From assembly GCF_034931025.1 (NCBI RefSeq), contig NZ_JAYGIL010000007.1:1-64000 (forward strand): DNA of 64,000 nucleotides, given 5' to 3'. This stretch comes from Arcicella gelida (lineage in GTDB: Bacteria > Bacteroidota > Bacteroidia > Cytophagales > Spirosomataceae). Position 1 is the first letter of the stretch, and every line of letters starts with the position of its first letter. The notes beneath the pieces are model-generated. The model did no database searches and was not told the origin of the DNA. It worked only from the letters and a program-made list of their open reading frames with translations. A program made the translations under genes and the position numbers. Below are positions 52,350-61,500 of this stretch, one piece after another.

Positions 52350-55300
52350 ATGAACTTTATAGAAGCAGCACTTAAATATAAGCATCTTACGCTCTCGGTC
52401 TTGTTGATGCTCTTTGCCATTGGCGTAAATTCATTACTCGAAATGCCTCGCCGAGAAGACCCCAAAGTGACGATTCGTCAGGGACTTGTGATTGCACTAT
52501 TTCCGGGAGCAAAACCCGTACAAGTAGAAAACCAAGTAACCAAAAAACTGGAGCAATACCTTTTTCAGTACGAAGAAGTAGATAAAACCAAAACCTATTC
52601 TACTACCAAAGACGGCATAGTGATTATCAATGTAGAACTTACCGAAAAAGTAAAACAACCCGATATTTTTTGGAATAAACTCAGACATCAGTTGTTGATT
52701 TCAAAAGAAGTGGACTTACCCAAAGGCGTGCAAGGCCCCGTTGTGGACTCCGACTTTGGTGATACCGAAGCGATGGTGATTGCCTTAGAAAGTAATAGTG
52801 CCACTTATGAACAGCTAAGGGCATATACCCAAAAAATGGAAGCCGCCATCCGTACTTTGCCTGCGGCTTCAAAAGTAAAACGTATTGGCGAACAGCAAGA
52901 GGAAATTGTGGTATCGTCGAGTTCTGAAAAATTATCTCGTTATCGCATCAATCTTGGGCAAGTAGCCGATTTGTTGCAATCACAAAATAGCATCAATGCT
53001 ACGGGAAAAGTAAAAAGCGAAAATGCGGAAACTTCACTTTATACCAGTGGCTACTACCGCACAGAAAACGATTTGGCGAATCAAATCATCGGTAATTCTG
53101 CGGCTGGGGCAGTGGTAAAATTGGGCGATGTGGCTTCTTTACAAAGAGATTATGCCGAGCCAGAAAGTATTATCACCGTGAATGGCAACAAAGCCATGTT
53201 GCTTTCTATACAAATGCACGAAGGCAACAACATCGTAGATTTTGGCAAAGAAGTTAAAGCCAAAATTAAAGAAGCCCAAAAGTTGATTCCTTCCAATATC
53301 AAAGTAACCACCTTGGTATCGCAGCCCACTTTGGTCGATAAAAATATTTCACACTTCATCAAAGAGTTTTTTCTGGCAATAGTTTCGGTAATTGTGGTTG
53401 TAATCCTGTTGTTACCTTTAAGAATTGCCTCGGTAGCGGCGATGGCAATACCCGTAACAGTAGCCTTGACTTTTGCCTTGATGAACACCATTGGTATTGA
53501 ATTACACCAAGTTTCATTGGCGGCTTTGATTTTGGTATTGGGAATGGTGGTGGACGATGCCATCGTAATTGCTGATAATTATGTAGAACTGTTAGACGAA
53601 GGCGTAAACCGCTGGGAAGCCGCTTGGCGAAGTGCCTACGACCTCATCATTCCAGTGTTGGCGGCCACAATTACCATTATTGCCTCGTTTATGCCAATGG
53701 TTTTGCTCAGAGGTTCTACGGGTGAATTTATCTTTACTTTGCCCATTACGGTTGCCATTGCCCTTATTGCCTCATACTTTGTGGCTTTGGTACTTACGCC
53801 TTTGTTGTGCTATACTTTTATCAAAAAAGGTTTGCATAACCACGGCGAAGAAAGTAGCCACAAGAAAGAAAAAAAATCGGTCTTGACCTATATGCAAGAT
53901 GGCTACAATGTAGCATTAGACTGGTGTGTTAAATTCCCTAAACTGACCATTTTGGGAAGTATGATTTCGGTAGTGGCGGCGTACTTTTTGATGACTCATG
54001 GGGTAAGAGAACTCTTTTTTCCACCAGCAGAACGCAATCAGTTTATCGTAGAAGTATGGATGCCCACAGGCACAAAAGTTGCCAAAACACAAGAGGTCAT
54101 TTTAGAAGCCGAAAAACTTATCAAAAAAGATAAAAGAGTAAATGATTTCGCTACGTTTGTGGGTACATCGGCACCAAGATTTTATTACAATTTCGCCCCA
54201 GAAGTACCAACAACCAATTACGGAATTATTTTAGTAAACACAACCAACGAAAAAACGGCCGAAGAACTTAGCGAAGAACTCAGAGAAAAAGTAAAAACCC
54301 TTACTACCGAAGGTACTTTTTTTGTAAAACTCATGCAACAAGGTTCGCAATTGATTGCTCCCGTTGAAGTACGAATTATAGGCGAAGACATCGCTCAACT
54401 TAAAAATATTGGTAGCCAGGTCGAAAGCATTTTGAAGAAAAGCAAAAGGAGTTTTTTAGTAAGAAATGATTTTGCAGAAGATAGTTATGGTATTGATATA
54501 AAAGTAAAAGAAGAAGCCCAAAAACTTGGTTTTACTACGTCAAGTATTGCTCAGATGGTCTATACTGGTTTTAGTGGTTATCCAATTTCTACGATTTATG
54601 AAGGAAATAATCCTGTAAATATTGTATTACGTTTGGACAAAGACCGCCGAAAAGATGCACAAGATGTAGAAAATACATATCTGACATCGCCTGTAACCAA
54701 TGAAGATGTACCCCTACGACAAATTGCTGACTTGATTCCACAATGGCAAACTGGTAAAATAATGCACCGAAACGGCGTAAGAACCCTAACGGTACAAAGT
54801 GAAACCATGCCAAATGTTTTACCAGCCGAATTGCTTGGTGAAATAAAAGATGACACCGAAAAATTACAATTGCCAAGCGGTTATCGAATTGAATATGGCG
54901 GCGAAGAAGCCAACAAAGACGAAGTATTTGTTGATATGGTGAGTGCCATGCTGATTAGTTTAGTACTGATTTTCTTTATCTTACTTTTCCAGTTCAAAAA
55001 TCTCAAAGAAGCATTTATCATTATGCTAACCATTCCTTTGAGTTTGTTTGGAGCAATCTTCGGATTATACATTACAGGAAACAACTTTAGTTTCACCGCT
55101 TTTATTGGCTTGATTGCCCTGTCGGGAATTGTAGTTCGGAATGCCATTATTTTGGTGGACTATACTAATATTTTGATTCAGCAAGGCATGGACATCCGAA
55201 CGGCAGCTATCCTTGCAGCTCAACGTCGCTTGCGTCCTATTTTTCTTACGGCTATGGCGGCGGCTATTGGGGTAATGCCAATGATTATTTCTAAATCTGC

Positions 55301-55460
55301 CATGTGGGCACCATTGGCCAGCGTACTTGCTTTTGGGGTGGTCTGGAGTATGATTATGGCATTGCTAACCGTGCCAGTGCTGTACATTGGTTGGATAAAG
55401 CCCAAAGACAAAACTCAATTTTCACAAGATTCAAAAACACTTGTTTCCCATGAAGCTTAA
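52350..55460 (+). CDS. RND-family multidrug/solute efflux pump (AcrB/HAE1 type)
   Basis: This 1036-residue inner-membrane pump has 12 transmembrane segments arranged 1 + 5 + 1 + 5 around two large periplasmic loops. The proton-relay aspartates are seen in GMVVDDAIVIADN near residue 400. Conserved segments GFLIALSGIVVRN-type (LIALSGIVVRNAIILVDY) and RRLRPIFLTAMAAAIG near the second half confirm the HAE-1/AcrB branch rather than the metal-exporting CusA branch. It lies 8 bp after the adaptor gene and overlaps the TolC gene by 11 bp. The substrate is unknown. Confidence 0.95.
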   Translation: MNFIEAALKYKHLTLSVLLMLFAIGVNSLLEMPRREDPKVTIRQGLVIALFPGAKPVQVENQVTKKLEQYLFQYEEVDKTKTYSTTKDGIVIINVELTEKVKQPDIFWNKLRHQLLISKEVDLPKGVQGPVVDSDFGDTEAMVIALESNSATYEQLRAYTQKMEAAIRTLPAASKVKRIGEQQEEIVVSSSSEKLSRYRINLGQVADLLQSQNSINATGKVKSENAETSLYTSGYYRTENDLANQIIGNSAAGAVVKLGDVASLQRDYAEPESIITVNGNKAMLLSIQMHEGNNIVDFGKEVKAKIKEAQKLIPSNIKVTTLVSQPTLVDKNISHFIKEFFLAIVSVIVVVILLLPLRIASVAAMAIPVTVALTFALMNTIGIELHQVSLAALILVLGMVVDDAIVIADNYVELLDEGVNRWEAAWRSAYDLIIPVLAATITIIASFMPMVLLRGSTGEFIFTLPITVAIALIASYFVALVLTPLLCYTFIKKGLHNHGEESSHKKEKKSVLTYMQDGYNVALDWCVKFPKLTILGSMISVVAAYFLMTHGVRELFFPPAERNQFIVEVWMPTGTKVAKTQEVILEAEKLIKKDKRVNDFATFVGTSAPRFYYNFAPEVPTTNYGIILVNTTNEKTAEELSEELREKVKTLTTEGTFFVKLMQQGSQLIAPVEVRIIGEDIAQLKNIGSQVESILKKSKRSFLVRNDFAEDSYGIDIKVKEEAQKLGFTTSSIAQMVYTGFSGYPISTIYEGNNPVNIVLRLDKDRRKDAQDVENTYLTSPVTNEDVPLRQIADLIPQWQTGKIMHRNGVRTLTVQSETMPNVLPAELLGEIKDDTEKLQLPSGYRIEYGGEEANKDEVFVDMVSAMLISLVLIFFILLFQFKNLKEAFIIMLTIPLSLFGAIFGLYITGNNFSFTAFIGLIALSGIVVRNAIILVDYTNILIQQGMDIRTAAILAAQRRLRPIFLTAMAAAIGVMPMIISKSAMWAPLASVLAFGVVWSMIMALLTVPVLYIGWIKPKDKTQFSQDSKTLVSHEA

Positions 55461-56793
55461 TATCAAAAGCAAAATTTTATTGCTACTCGTTTTATTAATG
55501 AATGCTTTTGGCTTGAAGGCACAGTCGAAGCAAGCATATTCTTTACCACAATTGATAGAATCAGCCATGAAAACCAATCAATTACTGACGATTAAAGATT
55601 GGCAAATTCTGGAAAAAAAGAGTAAACTCCGTGAAGATAATATTAGAAAATATCCTGCGGCGTCAATGGACGGAAACTATCAATATAATTTCAAACTGGC
55701 AGAATTGACTATTCCTGCGGGTGTACTTGGCTCGGTAACAACCAATACAGGTACAGAACAATTACTACCACAAGAAAGCAGTAAATTTACCCTTGGCGAA
55801 CGCCATACTTATGGCATGGGTTTGTCTGTATATCAGCCAATTAGTCAGCAAGGGAATATCAAAACAGGTTTAGACCTCAACCGTCTTGATATTCAATTAA
55901 CCGAAAAAGAAAAACTAAAAGCCAGTCAGCAATTACGTTTGTCGATTGAAAAACTGTATTATGGCGTATTAATCGTTCAGAAAAAAGCAGAAGAATCAAA
56001 AGCAAAATTGGCACTTGCCAAAGCCAAACTTTATGATGCCGAAGGAGCGTTGAATGCAGGGAAAATCATCAGTGTAAGCATTGCAGGTTTACAAGCAAGT
56101 ATTGCCGAAGAAGAACAAAACAATATGAAACTGACAATGCAAGTACAAGATTATCTCAGTGATTTGAGCTACCTAAGCAATATCAAGGCTGATTCATTAG
56201 TCATAAAAGATATAGATTTGCGTAACGAATCGCTGAAAGTATTGGACGAATATAAAGCTGATGCTGTCGCCAATCCAGATTTGCAAATAGCACAAATTAC
56301 AAAGGAAAAAGCTTTACTTGGCGTAAAAGCGGCCCAACAAGGAAATATTCCAGACCTTGGAGCTGTTGCAGGTTACTCGTATCAATACGGAAATCCGATT
56401 TTACCAACGGTAAACTTTTTTGTTGGGTTAAATCTGAAATGGAATTTACAAGACCTCTTCACCAACAAAGAAGTGTTGAACCAAAGAACTTTTCAAGTAA
56501 GGCAAGCTGAAGAAAATATTTCCTATCTTAAAAATCAGTTGAATAGCGAAGTAGAAAAAGCTTGGCGAAAAATAAATCAATCAAAAATTCTGATTGGCGT
56601 TGCTCAAAAAGTAGTGAAGTACCGCCACGATGCCCTTAAAGAACAACACGATAAAAGTGCATCAGGCATGAATATTAAAACAGAAATGCTTGAAGTACAA
56701 GCCCATTTGGCACAAGCCGAAGCAGACCTTTATGCCGCCGAATTATCCTACTTGGTAGCTGTGGCAGAACTTAATAGTTTAATTGGTAAATAA
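55450..56793 (+). CDS. TolC-family outer-membrane efflux channel
   Basis: This outer-membrane factor of 447 residues has a signal peptide (about 1-24, ending LKAQS) and two OEP repeats made of long alpha helices, such as EEAKAKLALAKAKLYDA-type heptads and EVEKAWRKINQSKILI. The open frame begins with TTG at 55441; ATG 55450 gives the best leader and overlaps the pump stop by 11 bp. It completes the adaptor-pump-channel set. A hairpin at 56809 ends the operon. Confidence 0.93.
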   Translation: MKLNIKSKILLLLVLLMNAFGLKAQSKQAYSLPQLIESAMKTNQLLTIKDWQILEKKSKLREDNIRKYPAASMDGNYQYNFKLAELTIPAGVLGSVTTNTGTEQLLPQESSKFTLGERHTYGMGLSVYQPISQQGNIKTGLDLNRLDIQLTEKEKLKASQQLRLSIEKLYYGVLIVQKKAEESKAKLALAKAKLYDAEGALNAGKIISVSIAGLQASIAEEEQNNMKLTMQVQDYLSDLSYLSNIKADSLVIKDIDLRNESLKVLDEYKADAVANPDLQIAQITKEKALLGVKAAQQGNIPDLGAVAGYSYQYGNPILPTVNFFVGLNLKWNLQDLFTNKEVLNQRTFQVRQAEENISYLKNQLNSEVEKAWRKINQSKILIGVAQKVVKYRHDALKEQHDKSASGMNIKTEMLEVQAHLAQAEADLYAAELSYLVAVAELNSLIGK

Positions 56794-56808
56794 AATTTTT
56801 ACTTTTCA

Positions 56809-56846
56809 TTAGCCACTGATACTCTACTCTGTGTATTAGTGGCTAA
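56809..56846 (+). terminator. Terminator after the efflux operon
   Basis: A 14-bp stem, TTAGCCACTGATAC / GTATTAGTGGCTAA (one G-T wobble), has a 10-base loop. It lies 15 bp after the TolC stop and 9 bp before the cyclase ATG. Confidence 0.75.
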
Positions 56847-56854
56847 ACAGATGT

Positions 56855-57928
56855 ATGGCAAATGTTAAAATACCTTATCACAAAATCATCACGACACTAA
56901 TGCTTTCAGCTTTATACACTGCAGGAATTGGATTGTTCTTTTATGTAAAGTTATTGGGTACAGAAGAAATCATTCTGATTAAACAAAGCTCTCGTTTTGT
57001 GATTGTTCCGCTAAGTATGGCAATTGGTTTTTGTATTTCGCTTGTCATCGGCATAGCTGAATTACTTGTGTTTGAAAAATGGACAAAATATTCATTCCTA
57101 AAATTTGTACTTTATAAATATGGATTGATTATCACTACCATCATTTTGGGCGAAATTAGCTTATTTATCATTTTTGAAAATAAAAATGAACCGATAGAGA
57201 ATGTTCTCAACGACCTCCCTAATTTTATCAAAAGCGATACTTTCATCGCTGTTTTTATTTATTTACTGGTGTTTAGTATTGCCCTAAATATTTGGGCAGC
57301 AGCTACCGAATACCTCGAACCTGCTGCCATTTTAGATTCACTCGTTGGGCGATACAAACAACCTAAAGAAGAAACTTTGACCTTTATTTTTATTGATTTA
57401 AAATCTTCTACACGCTTGGCAGAAAAACTTGGTCATAAAACATACAGCCAGTTGGTAGATGAATGTTTTGCCTTATTGACCGACTTCCTTTATCAGCACA
57501 AGGCAAATTTGTATCAGTTTGTGGGTGATGAAGCCGTTTTGTTTTGGCAAAGCGATTATGCCAGTAAAACCGCTGCTCCTATCAATTTGTACTTTGATTT
57601 TTGCCGAGCAATTGAACACAAAAAACAACATTTTTTAGCAACATTTGGTGAAGTACCCCATTTCAGAGCCGCTATCCATGAAGGAACTGTTACGGTAACT
57701 GTAATAAAATCAATGAAAAAATGTATTGTTTATCACGGAGACGTGCTGAATACTTGTGCCAGAATCATGAGCCTTTGTAGCCAATATAACGTTGACATAT
57801 TGGTTTCGGAAAATATAAAAAAATGGTCAAATACGCATAAAAAGTACGAAATTGCCCTTGCCGATAAGGTGGTTTTAAGAGGAAAAGAACAAGAAACAGA
57901 GCTATATACTGTTAGACGTAATTCATAG
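56855..57928 (+). CDS. Membrane-bound class III adenylate/guanylate cyclase
   Basis: This 357-residue protein has four transmembrane helices (about 12-32, 47-72, 84-107, 131-152) and a cytoplasmic class III cyclase domain (about 170-350). Metal-binding aspartates are D181 in FIDLKSSTR and D225 in FVGDEAV. The transition-state pair N299 and R303 is in NTCARIM. All catalytic residues for nucleotide cyclisation appear present, so the enzyme is probably active; ATP versus GTP preference cannot be read with certainty. It lies right after the efflux operon terminator and may be transcribed separately. Confidence 0.9.
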   Translation: MANVKIPYHKIITTLMLSALYTAGIGLFFYVKLLGTEEIILIKQSSRFVIVPLSMAIGFCISLVIGIAELLVFEKWTKYSFLKFVLYKYGLIITTIILGEISLFIIFENKNEPIENVLNDLPNFIKSDTFIAVFIYLLVFSIALNIWAAATEYLEPAAILDSLVGRYKQPKEETLTFIFIDLKSSTRLAEKLGHKTYSQLVDECFALLTDFLYQHKANLYQFVGDEAVLFWQSDYASKTAAPINLYFDFCRAIEHKKQHFLATFGEVPHFRAAIHEGTVTVTVIKSMKKCIVYHGDVLNTCARIMSLCSQYNVDILVSENIKKWSNTHKKYEIALADKVVLRGKEQETELYTVRRNS

Positions 57929-58587
57929 TTTTTATATTTATTTAAACAAATTTCTTATGGTTGTATAAACCTTATCTACTCATCCCCAAATGAGTATTGC
58001 TTATTTCAAAACCTATTAGACTCCTGCTTTCATATTTAATGTATTTATTGTCCAGCATTACCCTTAAAACAAATATTTTCTAAAATTATTAATATTTTTT
58101 CAATTAAAAAGAGTATAACAAATCCTATACCTACTATTTCAGTATGTATAGAAAAAGTATAAAACATTTCAGAAGAAAAGATGAGACATTAAAAAAAAAA
58201 TTAAAACTACATGCAAATGCTTAATCGATTAAACAATTTATTAAATAAAAGAAAATTCAACCCTAACACAATAGTATATGATATTAAGCTTCAGCAAGCC
58301 ATAGGAATAAAGATATACTATTCTCATTTTATCAATCATCTTCTTTCCTAAAAAAGCTTTCTTACTTACAAGGTATTGTATTGACAAAGTTCAAATAGGC
58401 TTTGAAACAGTGTATGAAAAATAAATTAAAATTCTAGAAAACGAAATTCAAAAACTAGAACTCTAAACTTAATGAAGTCTCATTCTACCTCTAAAAAACA
58501 TTTTAAATATGTTTTTTACAACCATTATAATGACAGTAAAAATAATAAATGCTAACAAATGTATAAAATTTAAAAACCTTTTTGATT
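57929..58587. other. AT-rich intergenic region with a 12-bp palindrome
   Basis: About 660 bases without a recognisable gene. The palindrome TTAATCGATTAA (58221-58232) with a central CG resembles LacI-family operator cores. No LacI gene is in the window. No clear promoter pair was found. Confidence 0.4.
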
Positions 58588-61500
58588 ATGAAAAAAAGTA
58601 AATGCTTAATTGTCTTACTGACAATGATTATTATGCGTATAACTACGCTGAATGCTCAGACATTTGTGCATCCAGGTGGAGTACACACTATGGCTGATTT
58701 GGATAGAATAAAAACAAAGGTATTAGCCCAAGAACACCCGTGGATTGATGGCTGGAATAATATGATTCAGGATGCTAAGGCACAAAAAACCTATGTTGCC
58801 AACCCTTCTACTACTATTGGAGGCTCAAATGGTATTCGTCAGCAAGCTGCTAGAGATGCAACAGCAGCATATTATAATTTATTACGATGGCATGTAACAG
58901 GTGATACTACCTATGCTCGATGTGCTGTGAATATATTAAATGCTTGGTCGAACAAAATCAATGCTGTTGTAACAGGCGAACTATTTCAATTACCAATCAT
59001 GACGATGGTACAAGCAGCAGAAATAGCTCGTACTTATCCGGGTTGGGCTCAGGCCGATATTGATAAATTTAAGTACATGTGTCTTAATTATTTTTATCCA
59101 GCTTGTCACAATTTTATTGGAGGTTGTGGTAGTTGGTCTAGTTGGGATTTACCGGCTGCTGCCAATATTCTTTATATTGGTATTTTTTGTGATGACCAAG
59201 CTAAATTCAACGAAGCTGTTGATTATTACAAAAATGGCACAGGCGGTGGGAGTATTCTCAATATGGTTCCATCAGTTACTGGACAAGTTGTCGAGATGGG
59301 GCGTGACCAACCCCATGCCGAAATTGGACCTGGTTGTGCTGCAGAGTTTTGTCAATCAGCCTATAATCAAGGTATTGACCTATTCAGTTATGCTGACAAT
59401 AGATTATTAGCAGCCTCTGAATACTATAGTAAATATAATTTGAATTATCCAGTAGTCTGGACAGAATATAACGATTGTTCCAATAATCATTTTTATTATC
59501 TCGCTCCTTTTGGGTCTAGCAGGATTTCGGGTAATCCCCAATTAGAGATAATATACAATCATTTTGCTGTTAACAAAGGGCTTAATGTTCCTTATACTAA
59601 AGCATTGCTTAAACTTCGTGGCATTCAGCCCACATCAGGAGAATACTCTGGGTACAATGCTTTGTCATTCACATTAGATGCTACGCTGTCTCCTTTTACA
59701 CCACTTTCCATTCCAGCATCGCCTACAAATCTAACGGCTAAAACGAGTATATCTCGGGTAGAATTATCTTGGAATCAACCTGCTGGAGATGTCGCAAGTG
59801 GTTATGTTATACAACGCTCAACCAGTTCTGGTAGCGGGTTTCAAACCATAGCTACTAATAATTTCGATATAAAATTATTTTATGTAGATGAAAGTGTAAC
59901 AAATGGTACAACTTACTATTATAGAGTCGCTGCCATCAATAGTGCAGGAACTGGCAGCTATTCTTCTGAAATAAGCGTTACACCTGTAAACGGTAGTTCT
60001 ACAATGCCACAAGATTGGGCAATAAGAGATATTGGGACAGTACCAGTAACTGCCACTGCAACCTATAATGCAGTAAACAATAAAACCTTTATTATAAAAG
60101 GAACAGGGTCTTCTTTTGGAGGAACTTCAGATAGCCATGGGTTTGTATATGTAAATGTCTCTGGAGATTTTACTATTTCTGGTCGTTTACACGATGTCGA
60201 TTTATCAGGAAGCAGTGCTGATAGAGTTGGTATCGTCATGCGTGAATCTTTTAGTCCGAATGCTACAATGGCATCTATTGGACTTCATGATAATGGTTTT
60301 AGAAAAGTATGGTTTACTCGCCGTACTTCAACAGGAAGCAATGGCTCTTGGACAAACGGTAATATGTTTACTTCACTTACGGTCTGGTTTAAATTAAAAC
60401 GTACAGGTAACATCTTTACAGCATATCAATCACGAGATGGCGTGACATGGTATGAAGTAGGCTCAGCTACAATTCCTATGGCAAGCTCATCCTATTACGC
60501 AGGATTATTTGTAAGTAATGGATGGACAAGCACAGTACCAACAACGGCATATTTTGATAATGTTACCACTACAGGAACTATATTAGCTGGCAACAATACC
60601 CCCATAACACCCACAGGGTTAAACCTGAATCGTTCAAACAATAAAGTATCTTTAAATTGGAATGCTGTTGATGGAGCAACTTCTTATAATATCAAAAGAG
60701 CCAATTCTAGTTCAGGTGCCTATACAACCATTGGTACTGCTACCACAAATACTTATGGAGACTCCAGTAATACGTATTGTACTGCCAATAATGTTTTTTA
60801 CGTGGTTTCAGCAGTTAACCAGTTTGGTGAAAGTTCAAATGGAACAGCCAATAGTTTATCCATTCCGAATAAACTTTCAGGCACAATAATAGGAACAGCA
60901 GGTTCATGGGGAAATGTAGCTACAGCCACCAAAGAAGCCGCTGTAGATGGAAACATCAATACATTTTTTGATGCCCCTGTAGGTACTGCTTGGATTGGGT
61001 ACGATTTAGGCATTTGGGGCTCTATCAATAAGGTTCGATATGCTCCACGGTCAACCAATGCAAACCGTATGATTGGGGGTGTTTTTCAAGGCTCAAATAC
61101 TGCAGACTTTAGTAACCCTACTACTTTATACACAGTAACCACAGCGCCAACTGTTGGAGTAATAACAGAACAGACTATTAGCAACAATACTCCGTTTAGA
61201 TATATACGTTATTTGTCGCCCAATAATGGCTTTGGTAATGTTGCAGAGGTTGAGTTTTATGGAATACTTGGCTCGGCACCACAAATAACTGGTATAACCA
61301 ATGCTGTTACTTCTGTAGACTCTGTATTTAATTATACTATTGGTGCTAATAACAATCCCACACTAACTTCTACTACTAGTTTACCATCTGGGCTTACCTT
61401 AAACGCCTGTACGGGCTTAATAACTGGTAAACCAACTACAGCAGGCACTTTCCCAATAACAATTGGTGCATCTAACGGGTTTGGTTCAAATAGTACCACC

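Noticed and set aside
53150..53563. 137-codon minus-strand frame inside the RND pump gene
   Set aside because: Low-complexity mirror of the transmembrane and loop coding sequence; the pump frame is unambiguous.
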